From: Leucothrix mucor DSM 2157
Lineage (GTDB): Bacteria; Pseudomonadota; Gammaproteobacteria; Thiotrichales; Thiotrichaceae
DNA: 64,000 nt
Reading direction: 5' to 3'
NCBI RefSeq assembly: GCF_000419525.1
Contig: NZ_ATTE01000001.1
Coordinates: forward strand, 558,001-622,000
The position numbers and the translations under genes are program-made. This document shows, one piece after another, positions 55,965 to 64,000 of this stretch. The notes beneath the pieces are model-generated. The model worked only from the letters and a program-made list of their open reading frames with translations. It was not told the origin of the DNA and searched no databases. Every line of letters starts with the position of its first letter. The stretch's first letter is position 1.

Positions 55965-56729
55965 TTGGACCGGGCGTTCAATCTGCTGAGCCAATTAGCC
56001 GAGTCGGGAGCTGATCCGGGAATGAGTCTGGCTGAGCTATCAGCCGCCTCAGGCCTTGCTAACTCCACGACCCATCGCCTGTTGGTGAGTATGAAACATT
56101 TAGGTTATGTGGAATACGAAGAGTCCAAAGGCTTGTGGAGCGTGGGGATCAAGGCCTTTTCGGTCGGTAATGCCTATTTGCGCAAGCGGGATTTCATTAC
56201 GCAGGCGCGTCCAATCATGCGCGAATTGGTTGCTGAGACGGGGGAGACCTCAAATCTTGCCGTGATCAAAGGCGATCGCCATGTATTCGTTGGACAGATT
56301 GAGTGCAAAGAAGTGATGCGGATGGTGGTGCAAGTTGGTAGCGGTGGTTATTTGCATGCTTCCGGTGTCGGTAAAGCCTTGTTATCTGCAATGCAGGAGG
56401 CGGATGTCCGTCAAATTATCGAACGTACCGGCTTAAAGCCCTTATCCGAGAAAACGATTGTCACGATTGATGGTTTATTGGCTGAGCTGGCTAAGATTCG
56501 CAAAACACGTTATGCCTTGGATGATGAAGAACAAACGCCAGGGCTGCGTTGCATTGCCAGTAATATCTATGATGAATATGGTGAAGCGATTGCCGCCGTG
56601 TCGATATCCGGGCCATCGGTGCGTATTTTAGATACGCGTATTGAAGCGATTGCGAACAGTGTCATTCAAAAAGCGGATGCCATTACGCACACTATTGGTG
56701 GAAGGCGTCCTCGTTCCACTGACGGTTAG
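55965..56729 (+). CDS. IclR-family transcriptional regulator
   Basis: A 254-residue (from TTG) regulator with an N-terminal winged HTH (LAELSAASGLANSTTHRLLVSM) and a C-terminal effector domain (VIKGDRHVFVGQIECKEVMRM, SGVGKALLSAM, GLRCIASNIYD). The conserved IclR opening VQSLDRAFNLL runs upstream of the TTG at 55965, so the true start is probably earlier, yet no ATG, GTG or TTG exists in frame between the stop at 55872 and 55965. An ATC at 55911, with GGGAG 8 nt upstream and overlapping the glcB end, is the best alternative. It likely regulates glcB. Confidence 0.85.
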   Translation: MDRAFNLLSQLAESGADPGMSLAELSAASGLANSTTHRLLVSMKHLGYVEYEESKGLWSVGIKAFSVGNAYLRKRDFITQARPIMRELVAETGETSNLAVIKGDRHVFVGQIECKEVMRMVVQVGSGGYLHASGVGKALLSAMQEADVRQIIERTGLKPLSEKTIVTIDGLLAELAKIRKTRYALDDEEQTPGLRCIASNIYDEYGEAIAAVSISGPSVRILDTRIEAIANSVIQKADAITHTIGGRRPRSTDG

Positions 56730-56757
56730 CCATGGAACGAGGCACAGCTCAGGGGAT

Positions 56758-57039
56758 TTAGTCCTGACGCTGAGTCACTTCCAGCAAGTGGTAACCGAAC
56801 TGAGTCTTTACCGGACCCTGAACCGTTCCAACGTCAGCGCTGAATACAACCTTGTCAAACTCAGGAACCATCTGGCCTGGGCCAAAAGTACCTAGATCGC
56901 CACCGCGTCCGCCTGATGGGCAGCTAGAGTTAGCTTTAGCCACTGCACCAAAATCTGCACCGGCTTCAATTTCTTTTTTCAGTTCAAGGCACTTTTCTTC
57001 AGTCGCGACAAGAATGTGTCTGGCGTTTGCACTGGCCAT
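56758..57039 (-). CDS. ppiC: Parvulin-type peptidyl-prolyl isomerase (PpiC)
   Basis: A 93-residue single-domain cytoplasmic rotamase. The fold is clear from ARHILVATEEKCLELKKEI, DFGAVAKANSSCPSGGRGGDLGTFGPGQM, VPEFDKVVFSA and VKTQFGYHLLEV. The length is that of E. coli PpiC. No signal peptide is present. It stands alone, convergent with the IclR gene. Confidence 0.95.
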   Translation of the reverse strand: MASANARHILVATEEKCLELKKEIEAGADFGAVAKANSSCPSGGRGGDLGTFGPGQMVPEFDKVVFSADVGTVQGPVKTQFGYHLLEVTQRQD

Positions 57040-57192
57040 AGTTTAATCCATACTAGTTTATAAAGGAGTGCAAGCTAACTGCTTTTTGAGTCGCTTGCAA
57101 GTTCTCCCATTCCCAAGCTTGCTATACGGCATTGATACGATATAGTTAAGCGGATAAATTCTTAACACTAAAACAACCACAGGATAATGCGT

Positions 57193-57690
57193 ATGGCTAC
57201 GATCACACTTCAAGGCAATCCAATTCATACCAATGGTGAGTTACCCGCTGTTGGCAGCACTGCGCCAGATTTCACATTGACCACTGGCGAGCTGGCTGAT
57301 GTTAGCTTGGCTGAGTACGCTGGCAAGAAAAAAGTACTGAATATCGTTCCAAGTGTCGATACTGGTATCTGTGCTCTTTCAACTAAGCGTTTTAATGAAG
57401 CCGCTGCTGACCATGATGACGCGGTATTTTTGACAATCTCTGCGGATCTTCCATTTGCACAAGGCCGTTTTTGTGGCGCAGAAGGTCTGGAAGCGGTTAA
57501 AACCTTATCCATGATGCGTTCACGCAGCTTTGCAGAAGACTACGGTATTCTGATTACCGATGGCCCATTGGCAGGCTTGTCAGGCCGTGCAGTGATGGTG
57601 CTGAATGCTGAAAATGAAGTGGTTTACACCGAGCTAGTGCCTGAAATCGCTCAGGAGCCAGACTACGATGCAGCATTAGCCGCATTGTAA
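57193..57690 (+). CDS. tpx: Thiol peroxidase (Tpx)
   Basis: A 165-residue atypical 2-Cys peroxiredoxin. The peroxidatic Cys is in PSVDTGICALSTKRFN and the resolving Cys in RFCGAEGLEAV. Tpx reduces lipid and hydrogen peroxides with thioredoxin. ATG 57193 was chosen over ATG 57187 because AGGA lies 8 nt upstream of it. Confidence 0.95.
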   Translation: MATITLQGNPIHTNGELPAVGSTAPDFTLTTGELADVSLAEYAGKKKVLNIVPSVDTGICALSTKRFNEAAADHDDAVFLTISADLPFAQGRFCGAEGLEAVKTLSMMRSRSFAEDYGILITDGPLAGLSGRAVMVLNAENEVVYTELVPEIAQEPDYDAALAAL

Positions 57691-57756
57691 GATTCACTAT
57701 TTACTGAACTGTTAGTCAACGATTTACGCTTGAGTTTTAACAGTAAAAGTATCAAA

Positions 57757-57781
57757 TCTGCCCGCGAAGTTTGCGGGCAGA
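57757..57781. terminator. Hairpin between tpx and creatinase genes
   Basis: A 9-bp GC-rich stem (TCTGCCCGC/GCGGGCAGA, 7-nt loop) in a convergent gap. T-tracts are weak, but position and strength suit a shared terminator. Confidence 0.75.
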
Positions 57782-57822
57782 CTTGTATGTGTTGAGTGTG
57801 TATCTAGGTGGCAGCAGCCAGT

Positions 57823-59040
57823 TTATACAGGCACCACATTAAACTCCGGGCCATACGGATATTTCGTAATATCCTCCGCATCCGTCTCGCCAACCACTAA
57901 AATATCATGCTCCCGATAACCACCAGCGGCCGCTTGGCCGTTTGGAATGGTGAGCATTGGCTCCATCGAAACCACCATGCCGGGAATTAGCTCGGTATCG
58001 ATATCTTCACGCAACTCCAAGCCTGCCTCACGTCCGTAATAGTGCGAGAGCACACCAAAGCTATGCCCATAGCCGAAGGAACGGTATTGCAGTAAATCAC
58101 GTTCAGCAAAGAACTCATTGATCTTGGCGGTGATGCCAGAGCAAGTTGCACCCGGTTTAATCAGGCTAATGCCCAGCTCATGTGCATCGATATTAGCTTG
58201 CCAGATTTGCATGCTGGCATCATCCACTTCACCCACAAACAGTGTGCGCTCAAGGGCGGTGTAATAGCCACTAATCATCGGAAACGTGTTTAAGGACAGA
58301 ATATCGCCACGCTCTAATTTGCGAGCAGTGACTGGGTTGTGTGCGCCATCAGTATTGAGTCCGGACTGAAACCAAACCCAAGTATCGCGGTACTCCGCAT
58401 CCGGAAAGCGTTTGGCAATTTCCAGCTCCATAGCATCGCGTCCGGCCATGGCGACATCAATTTCACGCGTCCCAATTTTAATCGACTCGCGAATTGCATA
58501 GCCGCCAACATCGGCCACGGCTGCACCGTGTTTGATCAGCTCAATTTCAGCAGGGGATTTGTGCATGCGTTGCTGCATGGTGAGGCTGTAGACATCAACC
58601 GTGTTGGCTGGCTTGAGGAAGTGCTTTAATTTGTCGAGTTGCAACAACGTGAGATGGTCGCTTTCAAAGCCAATGTTTTTGCCGCTGCCCGTTACCGACA
58701 GCACAGCGCGCCAGTAATTATCGCGGGTCCAATCGGTAAACGTAATATTATCGCCAAAGCAACGACGCCAAGGCTGTCCCGCATCAATGCCCGCGCTGAT
58801 GGTGACATTCGTATCTGCGGTCACTACACAGGCGTATGGCCTGCCAAAAGCGCAATACAAAAAGCCTGAGTAATAGGCGACATTATGCATTGACGTGAGT
58901 ACAACGGCATCAATACTTTGCTCACGCATAATCTGGCGTAAACCAGCTAAGCGTTGCTCATATTCGGCATTAGAAAAGGGGAGAACGGCTTGCTCACCGT
59001 TATGAAATCGTAGAAATTCAGTACGAGTAGATAATGTCAT
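57823..59040 (-). CDS. Creatinase (creatine amidinohydrolase)
   Basis: A 405-residue member of the pita-bread (M24) fold, matching Pseudomonas creatinase across its length. It hydrolyses creatine to sarcosine and urea. Creatinase features are visible: the substrate Arg in YCAFGRPYA, the catalytic His in GLNTDGAHNPV, Glu in YYTALERTLF and Glu in VSMEPML, along with YRSFGYGHSFGVLSHYYGREAGLEL. M24 metallopeptidase metal ligands are absent, as expected for creatinase. AGAGGT precedes the ATG. No sarcosine oxidase or creatininase gene is adjacent, so the pathway is not clustered here. Confidence 0.9.
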   Translation of the reverse strand: MTLSTRTEFLRFHNGEQAVLPFSNAEYEQRLAGLRQIMREQSIDAVVLTSMHNVAYYSGFLYCAFGRPYACVVTADTNVTISAGIDAGQPWRRCFGDNITFTDWTRDNYWRAVLSVTGSGKNIGFESDHLTLLQLDKLKHFLKPANTVDVYSLTMQQRMHKSPAEIELIKHGAAVADVGGYAIRESIKIGTREIDVAMAGRDAMELEIAKRFPDAEYRDTWVWFQSGLNTDGAHNPVTARKLERGDILSLNTFPMISGYYTALERTLFVGEVDDASMQIWQANIDAHELGISLIKPGATCSGITAKINEFFAERDLLQYRSFGYGHSFGVLSHYYGREAGLELREDIDTELIPGMVVSMEPMLTIPNGQAAAGGYREHDILVVGETDAEDITKYPYGPEFNVVPV

Positions 59041-59221
59041 CGCGACCTCTGCATGGGGCCGTGATTGAGACCCCAGAAGATCCCGGCGTTCAGGACGAAA
59101 TTGGAAATAAATCCGGTCTTTACGTGCTCAGTGCACAGAGTGACGACGCCATCGCCACGCGATAATCATAATGGGATATCGGTGGCTTGGCAATTACAAA
59201 AATGATTCGGTTTAAACGAGG

Positions 59222-59740
59222 CTACTTGTAATACTGCCCGCCCGCATAAATCCAGCCGCTTTCTTTACGGCCTTTAGGGTCATGATGGGTCCAATGCAAT
59301 ACGCCACCTCGGTTATTCCACTCATAACGGCCCTTGATTTTTATTTTATCGCCTTCTCTGACCGGTGCGCGTGGTGCGAGATCAATATTATGAGCCACTA
59401 GTAGCGTGATATCCGGAGCTAGTTTAAATAGGAATTTCTGATGCTGGCTACCTTTAGTATCATCCTTCAGGTTCTTGATCACAGTGCCTTCGGCCGTCAT
59501 CCAAAACTGTGAATTCGTATCTTCTTTAGCTTTACGAATTTTAGTTAGCAGGGCATTCTGATTAGCAATTTCTGGCGCTTGGCCAGATTGCCCGTTTGAT
59601 GCGCTCTGGCCATTGCCACCTAGGCTGCCAAGATCAAAGCTACCTTGAGTAAAATAGTTATAACCACCAACCGCCGCGGCAATCAGCAGGCCTGCAACTA
59701 CTCGGCCAAGTTTATTCATCAGAAAGTTGTTGCCTCGCAT
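59222..59740 (-). CDS. DUF3465 family exported protein
   Basis: A 172-residue protein with an N-terminal membrane anchor or signal (LGRVVAGLLIAAAVGGYNYF) and a Gly/Ser/Asn/Gln linker. The C-terminal DUF3465 domain has the signatures HQKFLFKL, LLVAHNIDLAPRAP and GRYEWNNRGGVLHWTHHDP, then GWIYAGGQYYK. Function is unknown. The OB-like fold and conserved His residues suggest nucleic acid or metal contact, but that is inference. It starts 1 nt after the GTPase stop; a shorter start at 59719 (MNKLGR) is possible. Confidence 0.85.
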   Translation of the reverse strand: MRGNNFLMNKLGRVVAGLLIAAAVGGYNYFTQGSFDLGSLGGNGQSASNGQSGQAPEIANQNALLTKIRKAKEDTNSQFWMTAEGTVIKNLKDDTKGSQHQKFLFKLAPDITLLVAHNIDLAPRAPVREGDKIKIKGRYEWNNRGGVLHWTHHDPKGRKESGWIYAGGQYYK

Positions 59741-59741
59741 A

Positions 59742-61133
59742 CTACGCTTTACCTTTTTTTATAAATGTCATTATTTCTTCTTTAGCTTCTTTCATAATCG
59801 AGTCGCGATCCAAGCTATCCAGAATCTCTGCAACTGCGAGCTTAGGCCCGCTATCACCCCAAGATTTTCCTTTGGCTAAATAGCGCTCCGCAGCGCGACC
59901 GATAATTAGCGTGCTATACCAGGCAATGGCGCCCTGAGTGACCCCGGTTAAAATGGTGGATAAGCCCACCGTGGTAATTTTCAGGGTCGATGACAGTAAA
60001 TTCACTGCCCAGAATGATCCGTAAAGCACTACCATTTGTGCCGCAATGTTCTTAATAAGTTCACCGGCTTCAGATTTGCTCATTGGTAAGCCGTAAATAC
60101 GTGATAGATGCACGATCATACTGACATCAATTGCCACTGCAGCCACCAGATCAGCAATGGGTACAGGGTTTAGCGCCACTGCCACGCCTTTGGCTATGCA
60201 GTACAAATTGATTACGCGTGCGCCAACTTCCTGACGCACTGCTAGCATACGCTCACCAACCTGTTCACTCAGTTGACCGGCAAACAGAGAAGCATTCAGA
60301 GCGGATAAGGTTTTACCTTCGGCCTCAATAATGTCCCACAGCCGCGAGCGCAAATTGATGATATCAACGGGGCGTTGGCGCGTAGACTCATGCTCATTGC
60401 CAAACTCATCTTCGCGAATAATGATTTGCTTACCAGGCGAGGCAGCTGAGAACACAATATTTTCTGGCGCAATTATGCCTGATACACGATCGCGGATAAT
60501 CCCACGCAATTGCATGATTTCGGCTTCGCTGTATTGATCGGATTTATTGACCACCAGAATGATCGGGCGCTTGGCTTCAGCCACTGTTTTCAGGGCTTTT
60601 AACTCAACATCGGTTAGGTCGCTATCCACCACAAACAGCAACATATCCGCGCGCTCAGCCACATCATGTGCCAGCGCTTCACGAGCTTCGCCGTCAATCT
60701 CGTTAATGCCAGGGGTATCGATCAGATAAACGCCGCCGGCATCGACTTCTTTCCAAGCTTCCATATCCGCTTGCTTGGTTTCACCATGTAGCAGGCTCAC
60801 GCTAAACACCTCGCGGCCAATCAGCGCATTCAGCACTGATGACTTACCCACACTTACGCGACCGAATACGGCAATGTGGAGCTGTCCGTGCTCTAGCTTA
60901 TCCAGCATCTGGCGAATCACCTGATAATCCGCCTGCAAGCCATTGCGCACCGACTCCGGCACCCGCTCATCATTGAGCAGTTGAGTTAGGCTCTCTTTGG
61001 CTAAGGCCAGATGGTTATCACCTGAGCGCGAGGGCTCGGCAGGATCAGCGGTCGTCGGATTTTCCGACGGATTCTTTTCGTTGTTCGAAAACCAGTCTGG
61101 CAAATAATTTTGCACGTGATTCCAGATTTTCAC
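59742..61133 (-). CDS. Membrane-associated GTPase with DUF697-like C-terminus
   Basis: A 463-residue Era/TrmE-like GTPase. G1 is GRVSVGKSSV (about residue 90), G3 is DTPG, and G4 is NKSD. The C-terminal half has hydrophobic helices resembling DUF697 (NPVPIADLVAAVAIDVSMIVHL). The GTG start at 61133 has AAGGAG 7 nt upstream and lies inside the previous gene, giving an 89-nt overlap. It is one of a pair of related GTPases that probably act together at the inner membrane, possibly in cell-envelope or ribosome-linked control; the exact role is unknown. Confidence 0.85.
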   Translation of the reverse strand: MKIWNHVQNYLPDWFSNNEKNPSENPTTADPAEPSRSGDNHLALAKESLTQLLNDERVPESVRNGLQADYQVIRQMLDKLEHGQLHIAVFGRVSVGKSSVLNALIGREVFSVSLLHGETKQADMEAWKEVDAGGVYLIDTPGINEIDGEAREALAHDVAERADMLLFVVDSDLTDVELKALKTVAEAKRPIILVVNKSDQYSEAEIMQLRGIIRDRVSGIIAPENIVFSAASPGKQIIIREDEFGNEHESTRQRPVDIINLRSRLWDIIEAEGKTLSALNASLFAGQLSEQVGERMLAVRQEVGARVINLYCIAKGVAVALNPVPIADLVAAVAIDVSMIVHLSRIYGLPMSKSEAGELIKNIAAQMVVLYGSFWAVNLLSSTLKITTVGLSTILTGVTQGAIAWYSTLIIGRAAERYLAKGKSWGDSGPKLAVAEILDSLDRDSIMKEAKEEIMTFIKKGKA

Positions 61134-62544
61134 TCAACATCTCCTTAAACGTCAGCGCAGCAGGAGCCGCTCGTAACTGACCACGTTGTTCCAGGGTTTT
61201 ACTTACAGACTTACCCAATGCATCGAAAATCATGCCATACGCGACAGCATGAACTAAACCACCTGCGACCGTGCCAATGCCCGGAAACGCTTTTAAACCA
61301 TTGCCTGCCACCGCTAAAATCAGCGGCACACTTTTCTTCATCAAATCCTGACTGAAGTTTAGAAATTTGTCGATATCCAGCTGCTTGACTGGCGCATCAT
61401 ACAGCGCACATAAATCCTGCACCATGCGCGTTCCAAGATAGCCCTGAACCACTAAATCTGCACCGGGGCTGACTGAGGCCATGGCACCAACCACTGCTTT
61501 GCGGGTCGAGCTAGTAACAATGTCCTTGGCTTTTCGAGTGCGGAATACGGCTTTTTCTGAGTCCAGCTTTTGCTTTACCAGCACAAAGACCGACGCATCC
61601 CGTAAGGAATCCAGCAGCTCACTTTGCTCATCAATCTCCGCTTGCAGCGCTTCGGCTAGCTCATCAATGCGTGCTTTACGAGGTCGAATCAAAGTTTTCT
61701 CATTGCCATCCTTATCAATCCGAATGACTTCTTCCTCGCCACCTGATTGCACAAAGACCAAACGTGTCTTGCCCAATTCCCGCTCATCAAAGCGTTGTTT
61801 CAATAAGGCGCGCTCTCCGTTGTTATAACGGTCACTTTTATTCAGCGCCACAATCAGCGGTTTGCCAAAACTCATCAGTTCCTGAATATCATCGAACTGG
61901 GTACGTGATAAATCTGAATCCGTCACATAAATGACCAGCTGCGCACGAATCGCTTCTTCATTGGCCATTTCATCCAAGGAGCCACTGGCTTCATTGCGGC
62001 CCGGTAAATCGGTAAGAATTAGTTGATCCCCAGAGCTGGAAGACCAAGTGTATTGTGTGATGGTTTGCGTTGAACCGCCACGTACATTGATATCGATATG
62101 CGCTTCTGGCAGCAGGCTTTTAATAATTGAGCTTTTACCCGTGCTGATATTGCCAAATAACGCGACATAAATAGAGCCGGTATCTTGTCTGGCTTGTAAG
62201 TTTTCTAACTCACGGCGCAGCTCAGCGGTATCCATACCATAGGTTTCTGCTTTTTCCAGCTCTTGTAATACCGTTTCTTCAGAGACGTCTTCATGGTCAC
62301 TCAATGGCAGGCTGGCAGGAGAGCGCAGTAAGCGATAAATCACCCACACCGTCCCGAGCAAAAAGGCAATGATGACACCTAGGTAGCTATAAAAAGCTGC
62401 TGGCGGCAGCAATAGCATACGGTCCCAGATATCCAGAACACTGCGGGTCGCAAAAAAGATAAACAGTAAAAACAGCAGCGCGGAGACGGCAACAACGACG
62501 GCCATGACGCGCTTAAAGGTGGTTCCGGCTTGTTTCATTGGCAT
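61045..62544 (-). CDS. Membrane GTPase, partner of the downstream GTPase
   Basis: A 499-residue protein. Two N-terminal membrane helices (about residues 12-32 and 50-70) precede a GTPase domain with G1 GNISTGKSSI, G3 DLPG and G4 NKSD. The C-terminal domain is helical, with GPVPGxG-like hydrophobic stretches (FPGIGTVAGGLVHAVAYG) that resemble DUF697. It is similar in plan to its neighbour but not identical in motif spacing. The two genes overlap by 89 nt and should be made in fixed ratio. No ribosome site stands out before the ATG. Confidence 0.85.
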   Translation of the reverse strand: MPMKQAGTTFKRVMAVVVAVSALLFLLFIFFATRSVLDIWDRMLLLPPAAFYSYLGVIIAFLLGTVWVIYRLLRSPASLPLSDHEDVSEETVLQELEKAETYGMDTAELRRELENLQARQDTGSIYVALFGNISTGKSSIIKSLLPEAHIDINVRGGSTQTITQYTWSSSSGDQLILTDLPGRNEASGSLDEMANEEAIRAQLVIYVTDSDLSRTQFDDIQELMSFGKPLIVALNKSDRYNNGERALLKQRFDERELGKTRLVFVQSGGEEEVIRIDKDGNEKTLIRPRKARIDELAEALQAEIDEQSELLDSLRDASVFVLVKQKLDSEKAVFRTRKAKDIVTSSTRKAVVGAMASVSPGADLVVQGYLGTRMVQDLCALYDAPVKQLDIDKFLNFSQDLMKKSVPLILAVAGNGLKAFPGIGTVAGGLVHAVAYGMIFDALGKSVSKTLEQRGQLRAAPAALTFKEMLSENLESRAKLFARLVFEQRKESVGKSDDR

Positions 62545-63091
62545 GTTAAAAAACTTATTGTCAGTGGGCGCAGTTTATCACGAGCGATTAAATGCGGTCT
62601 GTAATTCTGCTATACGCGGTGATTTTTAGTAACTTGGCCGGTTGTCGGCCTATTTGCTTGCTTTGTCGGTGGTAACGAGGATAAACGGTCGATAAGCGTT
62701 AACTTGAGCTCGTTCCACAACCATTGATAAACACGCCGTAGATAAAAAGGATTTTATGAAACGCGTTATTATTTCTAGCTTATTGTCTTTCAGCGTGCCA
62801 GTTGAAACTTCCCCCAAACAACAACAGGTTTCAGCGCATCATTGATGTGGCGCAACGCTTTGTTCTGTAGCGATGATCAGGTTAACTTGCATTACATGAT
62901 TAAAAACAGGATGTTAGCCGTGCCCCGAGGTTAGCAGAGCTTGGTGTTAGTTCACCATCCGCGATAAGCCCTGTTAATACACCACTCATGGATACTGGTT
63001 AACTGCTCGTTTGGCCTGATAGCACGACGCAACAATAATTTTATAATGATGTCACCGCTATTGGGCCGGACGAGATTTATCTCAAACCGGC
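62545..63091. other. 547-bp gap holding a decayed gene
   Basis: No intact gene is present. The right two thirds carry the pseudogene at 62756-63112, listed separately. The first 200 bp are the promoter region of the leftward GTPase operon and the upstream region of the decayed gene. No repeat or RNA gene was seen. Confidence 0.6.
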
Positions 63092-63112
63092 TTACAGTCG
63101 TCCACTGCTTTT
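62756..63112 (+). pseudogene. Remnant of an exported-protein gene, frameshifted and interrupted by stops
   Basis: AAGGA and an ATG at 62756 open a 29-residue frame (MKRVIISSLLSFSVPVETSP, then stop) that looks like the start of a signal peptide. After a +1 shift, the next frame gives coding-like text broken by several stops: RFQRIIDVAQRFVL, RAPRLAELGVSSPSAISPVN, and FYNDVTAIGPDEIYLKPAYS up to a final stop at about 63125. The family was not identified. Its 3' end overlaps the end of the leftward DUF58 gene. Confidence 0.4.
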
Positions 63113-64000
63113 AATCGAGAGGTAGCTATTAATCAATGCCACGCCTAAGGCTTCTGGCTTCACATCTACCGCAATTACACCTTGGCTGACTAGCCCATCA
63201 AAGGCTTGCTTACGTTGTTGTAAATAATGATGGGTGGCACTAATGCGCAAGGCTTCTTTCATATCGGTCGGTGGCGTTTCCAGCACTTCATCCAACATGT
63301 TTTCACGCAAACTCGCCATTAGTACTAAATGCCGACGCTGCAATAAGCGCATTGCCGCTTGAAGCTCTGCGCTATCTTCATCGCGGACGTTGCTTAGAAT
63401 AATCACCAGCGCCCGCTTTTTATGGCGAACCAGTAAGTCACTGGCTGCCTGAACATAGTCCGGCGCTTCATTGCCCGGTTGCAGGTCGTAGGTCGTATTG
63501 AGCAAGCGCTGAATGGTGTGATAGCCTTTTTTAGGTGATACCCAGCGATTTGAACCGCCAAAGCTACTCAAGCCGACCGCATCACCTTGTCGTAATGCCA
63601 CATAAGAGAGCATCAACATGGCATTTAGCGTGTGATCGAAGTGCGATAAATCATTATCCATCGCGCGCATCCGGTGGCCGCAATCCAGTAGGAAAATAAT
63701 CTCCTGATCACGTTCATCCTGATACTCACGGGAAATCACTTTGCGAATTCTGGAAGTGGCTTTCCAATCAATCTGCCGGATGCTATCGCCATCGCGGTAT
63801 TCGCGTAGCTGATGAAAACCCTGTCCCTGTCCACGACGTGGCTTTTTGATAATACCCAGCTGACTTAAATGATTATCAGTGGCCAGCAATGCCAATTGCG
63901 GAATGGCCGCAAAGTTAGGGTAGACATGAATCTCAGAGGGTAGCAATAGGCGGTAATCCCGCTCCCAAAGCCGCCAGCGCGAGTACAAATGCAACTGTAC
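63092..64000 (-). CDS. DUF58 domain protein (5' end outside window)
   Basis: At least 302 residues; the frame stays open to the window edge, so the N-terminal membrane part is cut off and the TTG at 63994 is not the true start. The DUF58 core is clear: the motif EYRDGDSIRQIDWKATSR and a VWA-like FLLDCGHRM. DUF58 proteins are usually encoded with a MoxR AAA+ ATPase and VWA proteins and are thought to act in protein-complex maturation at the membrane. Those partners would lie beyond this edge. Confidence 0.88.
   Translation of the reverse strand, partial: VQLHLYSRWRLWERDYRLLLPSEIHVYPNFAAIPQLALLATDNHLSQLGIIKKPRRGQGQGFHQLREYRDGDSIRQIDWKATSRIRKVISREYQDERDQEIIFLLDCGHRMRAMDNDLSHFDHTLNAMLMLSYVALRQGDAVGLSSFGGSNRWVSPKKGYHTIQRLLNTTYDLQPGNEAPDYVQAASDLLVRHKKRALVIILSNVRDEDSAELQAAMRLLQRRHLVLMASLRENMLDEVLETPPTDMKEALRISATHHYLQQRKQAFDGLVSQGVIAVDVKPEALGVALINSYLSIKSSGRL

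Overview
The window reads as chromosome of a Gram-negative gammaproteobacterium. It encodes a type II secretion secretin, an outer-membrane beta-barrel, type IVa pilus minor pilins, lipoproteins and CysB-like, IclR and H-NOX proteins. Base composition is moderate and intergenic DNA is AT-rich. The gene mix (PilY1, H-NOX, creatinase, malate synthase G) would suit a marine Thiotrichales-type bacterium, but that placement is inference; no rRNA is present to test it.

Layout. 1-4000: the end of a large DUF11 surface protein, then a leftward operon for an FAD reductase, a TauE/SafE exporter and a PCuAC copper chaperone. 4000-15000: a small IS5-derived zinc-ribbon protein, pteridine reductase, gspD-gspE-gspF, an HhH protein with a histone-like tail, galE, a Wza-like lipoprotein, a SOUL lipoprotein and a DUF1456 protein. 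15000-26600: crcB/fluC, serS, the minor pilin operon pilV-pilW-pilX with two tandem pilY1 genes, and tRNA-Val(GAC). 26700-29100: H-NOX with its hybrid histidine kinase.

29200-41200 is the most interesting part. It is a divergent locus for a probable exopolysaccharide. The left arm encodes a REC-PP2C phosphatase, a STAS antagonist, an RsbW-like kinase, a cellulose-synthase-like GT2 without PilZ, and a DUF3131 protein. The right arm encodes a coiled-coil membrane protein, a second DUF3131 protein, a 1024-residue protein with nine 16-residue PVPV repeats and a C-terminal beta-barrel, and an OpgC-like acyltransferase. The simplest model is partner switching controlling polymer synthesis in place of c-di-GMP. 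The adjacent nitric-oxide sensor could be an input, though nothing in the sequence proves the link.

41200-64000: a DUF1244 gene with a structured leader or sRNA, a CysB-like regulator, ppc, a B12-binding radical SAM protein followed by 17 perfect GATTACG repeats, gabD, a cytochrome c, a lipoprotein with SGNH blocks in permuted order, a C39-like peptidase, a second hybrid kinase that lacks the N-box Asn, malate synthase G with an IclR regulator, parvulin, Tpx, creatinase, DUF3465, two overlapping membrane GTPases, a decayed gene and the C-terminal part of a DUF58 protein cut by the window edge.
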